Positions 45,250 through 53,921 of a stretch of DNA of 64,000 nt are shown here, in pieces. The notes under the pieces are model-generated. The model did not search any database and had not been told where the DNA came from. It saw nothing but the letters and a program-made list of their open reading frames with translations. The first letter of the stretch is position 1; each line of letters begins with the position of its first letter. The stretch lies in the NCBI GenBank assembly GCA_903873915.1, contig CAIQQH010000056.1, forward strand, positions 1 through 64,000, written 5' to 3'. Made by a program: the position numbers and the translations under genes. Source of the stretch: an uncultured Flavobacteriia bacterium (lineage in GTDB: Bacteria > Bacteroidota > Bacteroidia > Flavobacteriales_D > Crocinitomicaceae).

Positions 45250-45960
45250 ATGAACGAAAACAAAGCGCCGAAGCTTCCACCGAAAAAATACCAGCCAAGT
45301 GGACTCACCATTCTCTACGAGGACCAAGAAATCATCGTTGTGGATAAGGCTCCAGGCTTGTTGACAATTGGAACAGATCGTGAAAAGGAACGAACAGCTC
45401 ATTTTTTGCTCAATGAGTATGTCATGAAAGGGAATTCGCGTTCGAAAAACCGAGTGTTTGTCGTGCATCGATTGGACCGCGAAACTTCTGGAATTTTGGT
45501 ATTCGCAAAGAATGAACAGTCGAAGGGGTTTCTACAAGAAAACTGGAAAGATTTTGGTAAAAAATACCTCGCTGTTGTTCATGGAAAATTAAAGTATAAG
45601 CAGGGTGAATATACTTCCTACTTGATGGAAAACAAGGCTTTAAGAGTATACTCTACAAAAGATACGGTTGCAGGCAAGTTGGCACGTACTGGATTTAAAG
45701 TGCTGAAAGAAACGGATGAACTCAGTTTGTTAGAGATCGAATTGTTCACGGGAAGAAAACACCAAATCAGGGTGCATTTATCGGAAAAAGGCCATCCAGT
45801 GTTGGGAGATAAGGTCTACGGAAACACAAGTAAGGGACCACAGCGCTTGGCCTTACATTCATCCTACCTGCGCATCATTCATCCTTTCAAGAAAAAGGAA
45901 ATGGTATTTGAAACTGTGGTGCCAACCTATTTCATGAGCTTCTTTCAGCGCGAAAAGTAA
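45250..45960 (+). CDS. RluA-family RNA pseudouridine synthase
   Basis: About 236 residues with the RluA catalytic motif HRLDRETSGILVFAK (catalytic Asp) and later GRKHQIRVHLSEKGHPVLGDKVYG. N-terminal DQEIIVVDKAPGLLT is also typical; no S4 domain. ATG 45250 preferred over TTG 45226. Target RNA (rRNA or tRNA) cannot be told. Confidence 0.92.
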   Translation: MNENKAPKLPPKKYQPSGLTILYEDQEIIVVDKAPGLLTIGTDREKERTAHFLLNEYVMKGNSRSKNRVFVVHRLDRETSGILVFAKNEQSKGFLQENWKDFGKKYLAVVHGKLKYKQGEYTSYLMENKALRVYSTKDTVAGKLARTGFKVLKETDELSLLEIELFTGRKHQIRVHLSEKGHPVLGDKVYGNTSKGPQRLALHSSYLRIIHPFKKKEMVFETVVPTYFMSFFQREK

Positions 45961-46000
45961 GGCGTCAATCCGAAGTAATAAGGAATATACTCCTTCGAAT

Positions 46001-47299
46001 TTATTTTATGAAATCGCGGATCGTTTTTTCGATGATGGCCACGCATTCCATCAATTCGCTTTCTGTCATGACCAGGGGCGGCGCAAAACGAATGATGTTT
46101 CCATGTGTTGGCTTGGCCAATAGTCCATTGTGCATCAACGCAACACAAAGATTCCATGCGGTAGAACTGTCGGGCGAGTCATTGACAATGATTGCGTTCA
46201 ACAATCCTTTTCCACGCACTTTTACGATCAACTCGGAAGAGTCAATGATGCGCTGCATTTCGTTTCGGAAAACAATACCCAATCGACGCGCATTCAGCAT
46301 CAATTGTTCGTCTTCGACCACCTCAAGTGCCGCAACAGCCACCTTTGCTGCCAACGGATTTCCGCCGAAAGTAGAGCCATGCTGACCAGGTTTAATGACC
46401 ATCATAATCGCATCATCCGCTAAAACTGCAGAAACAGGATAAACACCACCAGAGAGTGCTTTACCAAGAATAAGGATATCTGCTTTAATAAAGGTTGATT
46501 GACGTTCGCAACGTTTTTCACAGGTACAATCTCCACAAGTCGCTAAAATACTACCTGTTCGGGCAATGCCTGTTTGTACTTCATCGGCCATAAACAATAC
46601 GTTATTGGCTTGACACATGGCGTGTGCTCGCTGAATGTAATCGGAGGATGGAACGTAAACACCTGCTTCCCCTTGAATCGGCTCAACAAGGAATCCAGCT
46701 ACATTTTTCTGTGTTAGTGCGTGTTGAAGTGCATCTAAATCGTCGTAAGGGATGCGAATAAATCCTGGGGTGAAAGGACCGAAATTCGTATTGGCGTCTG
46801 GGTCGTTGGAGAAGGAGATGATAGTAGTTGTGCGTCCGTGGAAGTTGCCTTCGCACACAACGATGATCGCGTCGTTTTCTGCAATTCCTTTTTTCTCATA
46901 GGCCCATTTACGGCACAACTTAATCGCAGTTTCTACAGCTTCTGCTCCTGTATTCATTGGAAGTACTTTGTCGTACCCAAAGAACTTAGTCACATATTCT
47001 TCATAGGTACCCAATGAGTCGTTGTAGAAAGCACGAGATGTAAGTGTCAGTTTTTGCGCTTGTTCAGTAAGTGCTCCAACAATTCTTGGATGACAATGAC
47101 CTTGGTTCACAGCAGAATACGCAGACAGAAAATCGTAATAGTGTTTGCCATCAACATCCCACACATGTACACCTTCACCTTTTTCAAGGACAACGGGCAG
47201 TGGGTGGTAATTGTGCGCACCATATTGATCTTCGAGTTGTATTAAGTCAGCAGAACCTAGCTTTGTCATATTCTTTTGTTTACATTTTTTGAAGGACAT
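46001..47299 (-). CDS. rocD: ornithine aminotransferase
   Basis: PLP enzyme turning ornithine into glutamate semialdehyde. The 432 residues show [26 protein letters not shown]-type start (key part [12 protein letters not shown]), [40 protein letters not shown], and the PLP Lys in [16 protein letters not shown]. Between ARTG and [10 protein letters not shown] is an inserted Cys-rich loop ([10 protein letters not shown]). Start may be 47299 or the ATG at 47269. Convergent with the RluA gene. Confidence 0.93.
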   Translation of the reverse strand: MSFKKCKQKNMTKLGSADLIQLEDQYGAHNYHPLPVVLEKGEGVHVWDVDGKHYYDFLSAYSAVNQGHCHPRIVGALTEQAQKLTLTSRAFYNDSLGTYEEYVTKFFGYDKVLPMNTGAEAVETAIKLCRKWAYEKKGIAENDAIIVVCEGNFHGRTTTIISFSNDPDANTNFGPFTPGFIRIPYDDLDALQHALTQKNVAGFLVEPIQGEAGVYVPSSDYIQRAHAMCQANNVLFMADEVQTGIARTGSILATCGDCTCEKRCERQSTFIKADILILGKALSGGVYPVSAVLADDAIMMVIKPGQHGSTFGGNPLAAKVAVAALEVVEDEQLMLNARRLGIVFRNEMQRIIDSSELIVKVRGKGLLNAIIVNDSPDSSTAWNLCVALMHNGLLAKPTHGNIIRFAPPLVMTESELMECVAIIEKTIRDFIK

Positions 47300-47410
47300 T
47301 CGTCGCGGAGAATGCCGATCCTTTCCTCATTTCAATGCAGGAGAGAAATCATCCTAAAAGCAGGTCAAAGATAACCAATCCTTTCAAGTGTTACAAGCAG
47401 AAAGTCCGAT

Positions 47411-48172
47411 TCAGAAGTCGCAATGAGGAATAGGCTTTATGACATATAAAGTATTCGTTTTGCCATCAAATGTATCCTTCCACCAGAATAGTTTTCCTTG
47501 AAAGGAGTGCTTGTTTGGAAGCACATCAATGTCAAAATAACGAGTTGGCGCTTGCTCGTTGTTCATAGGGACATAATATCCGACAAGCACCTTTTTGTCA
47601 TTCCGGATTTTAATGAGTTTCTTTTCTTCGGCACTTCCAATTTTCCCAATTAGAATTCGAACTGTGTGCGTCGTGGAATTTTGAATGCAGAGTGGAATGC
47701 TATCTTTTGTTGGGACTGGCATGCATTCGTTTGGTGCGGGTTGCTTAGGATGATCAATAGGTTCTTGAATGAATGTTACTTCACGGTCCCAAGAATTGTC
47801 GATCGAGTGACTGAAACTACCGTCTTCCTTAAAATAAAATGTTTCATCATAATGTTGAATGCCACCGTCTGGTTGAAAAGTGCGACGAATTGTTTTGACC
47901 GCACCTGTTGAATGGTATTCGATGTCCAAACCACTGCTTCCGTGCAAATAACCTTGTTCGCCTTCGAAAACAATGATGCCGGCAGAATTATATGCAATGA
48001 AGTGGGTGTAGCGTTCGTGCTTCGCATCTGGATAGTTAATCGATGAGATTTTTCCATCGGCAAAATAACAGCTGGTCGAATCTCCGTTAGGCAGGTGCTT
48101 GGTTTTGCAGTTCAGCTGCGCAAAGACACCGAGTTGAAAGAAGATAAAAACAAGGATTAATAGGCGTTGCAT
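47411..48172 (-). CDS. secreted MORN-like protein, unknown
   Basis: About 253 residues with signal peptide RLLILVFIFFQLGVFAQ (ATG 48172 chosen for this). The body has short Tyr/Gly strands (YFADGKISSINYPDAKHERYTHFIAYNSAG, seen as DGKISSINYPD and YNSAGIIVFEGEQGYLHGS) like the toxin-antitoxin YwqK/MORN variant repeats of Bacteroidetes. Six bases of linker separate it from the DUF4301 gene stop region upstream (operon-like). Confidence 0.65.
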   Translation of the reverse strand: MQRLLILVFIFFQLGVFAQLNCKTKHLPNGDSTSCYFADGKISSINYPDAKHERYTHFIAYNSAGIIVFEGEQGYLHGSSGLDIEYHSTGAVKTIRRTFQPDGGIQHYDETFYFKEDGSFSHSIDNSWDREVTFIQEPIDHPKQPAPNECMPVPTKDSIPLCIQNSTTHTVRILIGKIGSAEEKKLIKIRNDKKVLVGYYVPMNNEQAPTRYFDIDVLPNKHSFQGKLFWWKDTFDGKTNTLYVIKPIPHCDF

Positions 48173-48213
48173 GGATTTTTTTTCGCCGTTTGGCAAGATA
48201 TGTACCAAAGTGT

Positions 48214-49617
48214 TTAGGCTTCTTTTGGTTTGTGTGAATCATCCAACAAATCCAAGACTGTTTTCACCGGACTGAAACTTTCTGAATCAACCTCTACAAA
48301 AAGCGTATTCCAATTCGCCATGCTGCCATTCCACAGTCCGGGCAATTCAATGTAGCGAACGGGTGTTCCGTTGTGGTCTTTGCGCACAATAAAAAATGCT
48401 GAAGGATCGGAAAATTGATGAAGATCAAATTTTTCTCCAGACAAGGAATAGGGAGAAATTGCCATCAAAACAGGGTTGAAATGACTGCTTTTCAAAAGTA
48501 TATCTAGCTGATCAGGTGAAGAGGAAATTTGTGCTTTTTCAACGATTTGTTTTGACCGAAGTCCTGTGATGGAATCTTTTACCCAAAACGGACCGCCGCC
48601 GGGTTGTCCAACATTTCGCACCATCCCACACACCCGTGTAGGCCGATTTATTAAGGCGCGTATCTTGGAATTGTCGTTGCAATTTTCAATTACTGCATCA
48701 TCGTACAAGCCATAGTGTTTGTTTAGTTTACGCAGTCCCTCGATAGTTGGATTTTCAAAGAGCCTTTGAGTTTGTTCTTTCAGTTCAATAAGCTGTCCGC
48801 CCAATATTTTTAATGTCTCAAAAGAAGACGCTGATTTTTCTGGATGTTGAACATTGTCAATATTTTTTATGAAAATCAGCTCATTTTCCAAAGCGTTTAG
48901 ATTCGACAACAAGGCACCATGGCCAGCAGGACGACGAACATAGTGACCTCCATCCATCAATGCCAAACCACTTTCTGTAAACGCAATGGCATCTGATTCA
49001 TGCGATTGATCGGAGAAGGTAAGCTCCGCGTTTGGAGCTGCTGTAGTGATTGAGTTTCGGATTTCTGAATGAAATTCTTTCTGAACTGTAAAATGAAAAG
49101 ATACGCTGCGATCATTGTATTCAAGCCCTTGAAGCACATGGTCTTGAAAGGCATTAAGGGTTGAATTCCCCAGCGTGTGAAATGGAATTAAGCCTTTCGG
49201 AAAGTGTCCTAAAGCAAGCCCATTTTTCTCAAGAAGATAGGTCAGTAAATCACTGTAGTGTTCTTTTTTTGAGAGAACTAAAGTTTTTACGTCTTCAGTT
49301 AAGTTTTGGTAAAAGGCAAAAGTTTCCAAGTGAGAAAGGAACCGTTCAATTGGCCCACGTTTCTCATTGCTTGGATTCATCAAAAAGTCATGGATAAACT
49401 GAAACATTCTTGATCCTGAACCTGACGCAGGAATAAAATAAAGAAGTTCACGCATTTCGGCATCAAAGCGTTGAATGAGCAACTCTCGGTCTTCATTGGA
49501 GATAACCTTGATCCCATTCTCAGGGGTGCATGGAGCATCCAATTTCATGGTCGGATTTTCACGAAAAACTAGTGCTCGTTGTTCGTTGATCCATGATTCC
49601 GAAGGGGGCTTACTCAT
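48214..49617 (-). CDS. DUF4301 family protein
   Basis: A 467-residue protein that matches the Bacteroidetes DUF4301 family: FIPASGSGSRMFQFIHDFL near residue 62 (a glycine-rich, nucleotidyltransferase-like loop), FHTLGNSTLNAFQDHV, MDGGHYVRRPAGHGALLSNLN, and RVCGMVRNVGQPGGGPFWVKD. Function unknown; the loop suggests sugar-nucleotide chemistry. Its start overlaps or abuts the divergent methyltransferase. Confidence 0.85.
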   Translation of the reverse strand: MSKPPSESWINEQRALVFRENPTMKLDAPCTPENGIKVISNEDRELLIQRFDAEMRELLYFIPASGSGSRMFQFIHDFLMNPSNEKRGPIERFLSHLETFAFYQNLTEDVKTLVLSKKEHYSDLLTYLLEKNGLALGHFPKGLIPFHTLGNSTLNAFQDHVLQGLEYNDRSVSFHFTVQKEFHSEIRNSITTAAPNAELTFSDQSHESDAIAFTESGLALMDGGHYVRRPAGHGALLSNLNALENELIFIKNIDNVQHPEKSASSFETLKILGGQLIELKEQTQRLFENPTIEGLRKLNKHYGLYDDAVIENCNDNSKIRALINRPTRVCGMVRNVGQPGGGPFWVKDSITGLRSKQIVEKAQISSSPDQLDILLKSSHFNPVLMAISPYSLSGEKFDLHQFSDPSAFFIVRKDHNGTPVRYIELPGLWNGSMANWNTLFVEVDSESFSPVKTVLDLLDDSHKPKEA

Positions 49618-49646
49618 TTCTGCGCGAGATTGTTTTTCTTTGTACT

Positions 49647-50414
49647 GTGAATATCGTCACCGAAATTATAAAATATCGTTGGAATGCCAAGGGAAGACAT
49701 GGGACACATTCTCCTTTTGTCTATGCCTTTACGGATAAATGCCAGCGAATCTCCATTGATTTGGATTTTTTGGAGGGTTTAAAAAATATTGAATCACTCT
49801 GTAAATCAAATGGTAAGATCATCCTAGTTAATGATCAGGGTGTTGGCTCGCATCGACTTTCGAACCAACGCAAAGTGAAGGATATCTATCGTGTAAGTTC
49901 ATCTAAAGGAAAATTTGGTCGTTTGTTGTTTCAAATTTCAAGGCATTACGCGCCCATGAATATACTTGAGTTAGGCACTTCGCTTGGGGTTGGAACGTAT
50001 TGCTTAGCCAAAGGAAATCCGAAAGGACACGTCGTGTCAATTGATGCCTGCGCAAACACTCAAGCTATTGCTTGTCAAATTCTCGAAGCCACAGCTGTAA
50101 GGAATTGTACGTTAATCAATTCAACCTTTGACGAATACCTCACACGAAATCCAAAAGAAATCTTTGATCTTGTCTTCATTGATGGGCATCACGATGGGGA
50201 GGCCCTATTGCGTTATCTCGATGCTTTGAAAAACAACTCACACGATGACACCATTTTCATCTTAGACGATATCCGTTGGAGTGCGTCGATGTTTGATGCA
50301 TGGCAAAAAATCATCGCAGATCCGGAATACCATGTCACGATGGATTTTTTCCGAATGGGCATGGTTGTGCGAAGACCGATGCAGCGAAAAGAGCATTTTG
50401 TGGTGAAGGTGTGA
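49647..50414 (+). CDS. class I SAM-dependent methyltransferase
   Basis: About 255 residues. The N-terminus KYRWNAKGRHGTHSPFVYAF is typical of a Bacteroidetes methyltransferase subset, and the Rossmann core shows ILELGTSLGVGTYCLAKG (motif I, about 124), VVSIDAC (motif II) and FDLVFIDGHHDGEA. Substrate unknown. GTG 49647 is preferred; the ATG at 49593 would overlap the DUF4301 gene by 25 bases, which is possible too. Confidence 0.8.
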   Translation: MNIVTEIIKYRWNAKGRHGTHSPFVYAFTDKCQRISIDLDFLEGLKNIESLCKSNGKIILVNDQGVGSHRLSNQRKVKDIYRVSSSKGKFGRLLFQISRHYAPMNILELGTSLGVGTYCLAKGNPKGHVVSIDACANTQAIACQILEATAVRNCTLINSTFDEYLTRNPKEIFDLVFIDGHHDGEALLRYLDALKNNSHDDTIFILDDIRWSASMFDAWQKIIADPEYHVTMDFFRMGMVVRRPMQRKEHFVVKV

Positions 50415-50435
50415 ACTATTGAATTCCACTTTACT

Positions 50436-51188
50436 TCAAAACGTCGCCGTCAACAAATCAAGAACTGAAGGATGCGCTGAAACAGGGGATGAGGCAGTAG
50501 CGTCATCTTTTTCCATGTCCGAAGCCTTGAATATCCCATCCGAATGACTCCAAGACTCATCGGCCACCTTTCTAGACATGGTCGCGGTTTCTGAAGAGAT
50601 TACCTCAACAGGCGCGATACTTTCAATCACGGCGATTTCTTCACTCGCACTGCGAAACGATTCAAGTTCTGAAGGTATTGCTTCGTTGCTTTCTTGTGAA
50701 GTAGTCACCTCCGCAACTTGCACCGGTGGCGTTTCATTTGACTCTGCCGATGTTGTTTTTGATTTGGAAGTAGGGGTTGGTTTCTTGTTTTCTAACTGAG
50801 CAAGTGATGGTTTCGCGGGTAGGGTGTTGTCAAAAAGGAAAGGGGTGGTCATCAACGCGATAATTCCGATTGCAGCCGCATAGGCCAATGGACGTTGAAA
50901 GAGCGGTTTGTCTTTCGGATAAAGCGCTACACCAATGCTGTTCAACCAAATAACGCGTGTGTTTTTCTGGTGCTTGGCAGCGAACAGATCATCCAGAGAT
51001 TGCTTTGTTTCTCGTTTCGGGAAAAATGTGCTTATGTTTCTTAAGCCCTCGATTTGTTCGAATACCTGTTTCAACTGAAGAAACTCATCTTCAGTGGCAC
51101 ACCATTCATTCAATGATTCTTTCTCTTTCGAGGTCAATTCAAAGTAGTGCTTGTTGCGCACCAACTGTTCCAGTTCTTTTTCCATCAT
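50436..51188 (-). CDS. putative anti-sigma factor, single membrane helix
   Basis: A 250-residue protein with a helical cytoplasmic part (1-105), one membrane helix (about 111-128, LAYAAAIGIIALMTTPFLF) and a Ser/Thr/Glu-rich periplasmic stretch. Its start overlaps the stop of the ECF sigma gene by four bases, the usual arrangement of sigma with membrane anti-sigma. No zinc-binding HxxxCxxC motif is seen. Confidence 0.75.
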   Translation of the reverse strand: MMEKELEQLVRNKHYFELTSKEKESLNEWCATEDEFLQLKQVFEQIEGLRNISTFFPKRETKQSLDDLFAAKHQKNTRVIWLNSIGVALYPKDKPLFQRPLAYAAAIGIIALMTTPFLFDNTLPAKPSLAQLENKKPTPTSKSKTTSAESNETPPVQVAEVTTSQESNEAIPSELESFRSASEEIAVIESIAPVEVISSETATMSRKVADESWSHSDGIFKASDMEKDDATASSPVSAHPSVLDLLTATF

Positions 51189-51775
51189 CGATTCAATTGA
51201 GGGTCAAATACTTTTAATTTTTCTGCCAAATATTTTGTCGCATAAAACAAGCGCGACTTGATTGTCCCTTCTGCAACACCAAGTACTTCAGTAATTTCTA
51301 GTATAGACAATCCATCCAAATGGCGCAGGGCAAATGCCTCCTTGTGCTTTTGATCCAGTTCGTTCATACTTTGTTTAAAGGCTTCTTGAAAAAAGCGGTC
51401 TTGCACTTCGTTCATGACATTTGCAGTGGTATCGAATAAACTGAAATGGCTGTCTAAATCATTCCGTGTTCCTTTGCGTACTTCAGCTTTCTTGTATTCG
51501 TTCTTGCACATGTTGTTGGCGACTGAATACACCCATGTTTTAAAATTCCGCGTTGGATCGAAATACTCAGGTTTGTTCACAATCTTGGCAAATAAGTCAT
51601 GCACAAAGTCTTCCGATTTTTCTCTGTCGCGCCAAAGCATACGCATGAAATAGCCCAAAAGTGGTCCTGAATAGCGTTGGTACAATTCATCAAAGGCACG
51701 TTTTTCACCGCGCATGATGGATTCCATGAGCTTTTCATCGGTAAAATTCGTGTATGATGTGCGCAACAACTTCAT
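51185..51775 (-). CDS. ECF-type RNA polymerase sigma factor
   Basis: A 196-residue factor with region 2 (GEKRAFDELYQRYSGPLLGYFMRML, DFVHDLFAKIVNKPEYFDPTRNFKTW-type, key DFVHDLFAKI and FKTWVYSVANN) and region 4 (LDQKHKEAFALRHLDGLSILEITEVLGVAEGTIKSRL-type, key LRHLDGLSI and EGTIKSRLF). Middle of a three-gene operon: a secreted repeat protein three bases upstream, the membrane anti-sigma downstream. Confidence 0.93.
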   Translation of the reverse strand: MKLLRTSYTNFTDEKLMESIMRGEKRAFDELYQRYSGPLLGYFMRMLWRDREKSEDFVHDLFAKIVNKPEYFDPTRNFKTWVYSVANNMCKNEYKKAEVRKGTRNDLDSHFSLFDTTANVMNEVQDRFFQEAFKQSMNELDQKHKEAFALRHLDGLSILEITEVLGVAEGTIKSRLFYATKYLAEKLKVFDPQLNR

Positions 51776-51778
51776 TCC

Positions 51779-52993
51779 TTAATAACTCGCTTTGATGGAT
51801 TGAACTTGTTCGTATTTCCCGCATTGCACCGCAATTTGATCCAGGGCTGCATCAATTTTCTTGACTTGTTCTTGCTGTCCTCTGCGTTGATATTCATTGC
51901 GCAACAGCAACAACATGGGGAGGTAGTTTGCGGACAATGACCGAGCCTTATCGCGACCATTTTTGACGATAGAAACAGAAAGCGTGTTGTTCCAAAGGTC
52001 TTCATTTCGTTCAAAATTCCCTGTACAACCATCTGGATGGAATTCCATGACCAAGCCAGAAACATACAAATTCTGTTGTATGGGAACAAGGTATTCTTTC
52101 GGAACTGTCAAAGAAACCCCGAGGTTTTTTGTGGAATTTAATGCGCAAAAATTTGTTAGGAAGCTTACATCAATTGTCGTTGAATTTGGAAAGGTGAATC
52201 CTTTGTTTTTTAATGTGCTTCGGTAGGACTCACTTTGAAGAAAATCGAGCGAAACAATCGTGACATCCGTTCGTTCGTTCATTAAGAGTTGGGCATATAC
52301 GGTCCCAAAGTTGTCTTCAAATCCATGGGTAATCGCACATCCATTTTTAGGAACTGAACGCAAAACATCTTGGCCGTAAAGGATCATTGTTTCAGTGATT
52401 CGTCCATTGGTATGCAGCTTTTTTAGGTATTTCTTCGCTTCTTCAAAATTTTGAGAGATGAGGTGAAATGCAGCGAGTTGAATGTGCACATCTGAGTTGT
52501 CTGGACGCAGCTTTTCAGCTTTCAGGAGATGATCAATCAATGCGATGTTGTAGTTGCCAGCGATGTAGGTATAATAATGGAATTCAAATGATTCAGGTGC
52601 AGCTTGTGACAAAAGTTCGACATATTGATTCATTTGTTGCTGCTGTGCAGTATTCGGTGTACGTTGAGTTCGTTGTGTAGAAGCTTGTTGACGCGTGGCT
52701 GTAAAAAGTCCGCTTACTTGTTGAAGTTGTTGTGTTGTTTCCGCGCTGTAACCGTAGGTGACTGTGGTATTTAAGTCCTTTAATTTCTCCGTTTGTTTTT
52801 TTTCTTGAATGGATTCTTCGCGTTTCTCTAGCTCATTTTTGAAGGAAAGGGTGTCAATCGCCTGTTCTTCCAAAGATTCAGATTCATTGATATTCATGTT
52901 TGAATTTGTCTGCGGTGCAGCATTTGTGTTGATCGACTGAGCACAGACAACCGGTCCAATGAGTAGTAGGAAAAAAAGGATACGAAAATTCAT
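51779..52993 (-). CDS. secreted TPR-like protein upstream of sigma gene
   Basis: About 404 residues with a signal peptide (FRILFFLLLIGPVVCAQ), a Gln/Thr-rich stretch (Asn/Gln/Ser low complexity) and helical repeats (AAPESFEFHYYTYIAGNYNIALIDHLL, RPDNSDVHIQLAAFHLISQNFEEAKKYLKKL) of TPR kind at about 140-220. ATG 52993 chosen for the signal peptide. First gene of the sigma operon, so perhaps a signal input or target in the envelope. Confidence 0.72.
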   Translation of the reverse strand: MNFRILFFLLLIGPVVCAQSINTNAAPQTNSNMNINESESLEEQAIDTLSFKNELEKREESIQEKKQTEKLKDLNTTVTYGYSAETTQQLQQVSGLFTATRQQASTQRTQRTPNTAQQQQMNQYVELLSQAAPESFEFHYYTYIAGNYNIALIDHLLKAEKLRPDNSDVHIQLAAFHLISQNFEEAKKYLKKLHTNGRITETMILYGQDVLRSVPKNGCAITHGFEDNFGTVYAQLLMNERTDVTIVSLDFLQSESYRSTLKNKGFTFPNSTTIDVSFLTNFCALNSTKNLGVSLTVPKEYLVPIQQNLYVSGLVMEFHPDGCTGNFERNEDLWNNTLSVSIVKNGRDKARSLSANYLPMLLLLRNEYQRRGQQEQVKKIDAALDQIAVQCGKYEQVQSIKASY

Positions 52994-53103
52994 CTTGAAC
53001 AAAATTTGTCGGCTGTACAAATGTATGGGATAAACGTTCAAAATGATTTCAAATTTTTTCTGCTACTTAGCAAAACTTAGGCCTAAGTTGAAAAACGATG
53101 GAA

Positions 53104-53781
53104 TCAAGTGTTGTCTGCTGCAAACAAGAATTTATTCGGAGAGACCAAATGTGTTTTCACGGCATACATAACAATTCCGGCAGTGTTTTTCACACCCAAT
53201 TTCGCCATGATGTTTTTGCGGTGGGTGTTGATGGTATGGTTGCTTAGAAACAGTTGATCGGCAATTTGGTGGTTCGTGAGTCCCTCCGCAATTAAGGTGA
53301 TGATTTCATTTTCTCTTTCAGAGAGAATAACTGGTTCACATGAAAACGATTCGAAATCTATGTCGTTCACATCAATTGCTGCGCGTTGAATCGTTTCAAG
53401 GATTTGACCACAAAAAAACTTATTTCCATGAGCTGTTTCTTCGATCGCATTAATGATTTCACCCAAATCACAATCTTTTTTTATGTAGCTGATGACACCT
53501 GATCGGAGCGCATTGACCAGGGTTTGACCAGATTGCTCCGGAGTGATGGCGAGAAATTTAACTTGCTTGTGGTTCATCAACACTTTCGGAATGATGTCGA
53601 TGTTGAAGCCTGGAGATGTATAGTCGATGACAACCACCGTTGGCTCGAAAAATTCAACTTGCGCCTGCAATTCCTCGCTGTCTTTCGCTTCACCAACGAT
53701 TTGAAATCCACCGTGTGAATTCAATATGGTTCGAAGTCCAACCCGAACCAAATCATTGCTATCTGCTAAAAGGACACGCAC
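53104..53781 (-). CDS. LuxR/NarL-family response regulator
   Basis: About 226 residues: receiver domain with phospho-acceptor Asp53 (VVVIDYTSPG) and conserved Lys (SYIKKD), then a LuxR-type helix-turn-helix (LSERENEIITLIAEGLTNHQIADQLFLSNHTINTHRKNIMAKL-type; key LSERENEI and TINTHRKNIMAKLG). The acidic pair near the N-terminus is D-S, one acid short. GTG 53781 is chosen, since the TTG at 53805 lies inside a -7 box. No kinase gene is adjacent. Confidence 0.9.
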   Translation of the reverse strand: MRVLLADSNDLVRVGLRTILNSHGGFQIVGEAKDSEELQAQVEFFEPTVVVIDYTSPGFNIDIIPKVLMNHKQVKFLAITPEQSGQTLVNALRSGVISYIKKDCDLGEIINAIEETAHGNKFFCGQILETIQRAAIDVNDIDFESFSCEPVILSERENEIITLIAEGLTNHQIADQLFLSNHTINTHRKNIMAKLGVKNTAGIVMYAVKTHLVSPNKFLFAADNT

Positions 53782-53802
53782 CTTATTTAGAATTAATTTA
53801 AA

Positions 53803-53810
53803 CAAAGGTA
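53803..53810 (-). promoter_or_regulatory. -7 box (TACCTTTG) of the response regulator gene
   Basis: TACCTTTG on the minus strand fits TAnnTTTG and lies 22 bases before GTG 53781. It overlaps the only earlier start candidate (TTG 53805), so that start cannot be in the mRNA if the box is used. Confidence 0.55.
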
Positions 53811-53873
53811 GTCATCTTCTCGCGAAGCATTGTGTCAGATGTTGAGATTTTTTAACGATTAAAAGTGGAAACG

Positions 53874-53902
53874 AAAAAACCCGAACGATGTCCGGGTTTT
53901 AC
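53874..53902 (-). terminator. intrinsic terminator after glutamine synthetase
   Basis: AAAACCCG/CGGGTTTT with a 9-base loop, followed on the minus strand by a T-run; 20 bases past the glutamine synthetase stop. Confidence 0.85.
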
Positions 53903-53921
53903 TTTTATTTTTCGTGATGAA

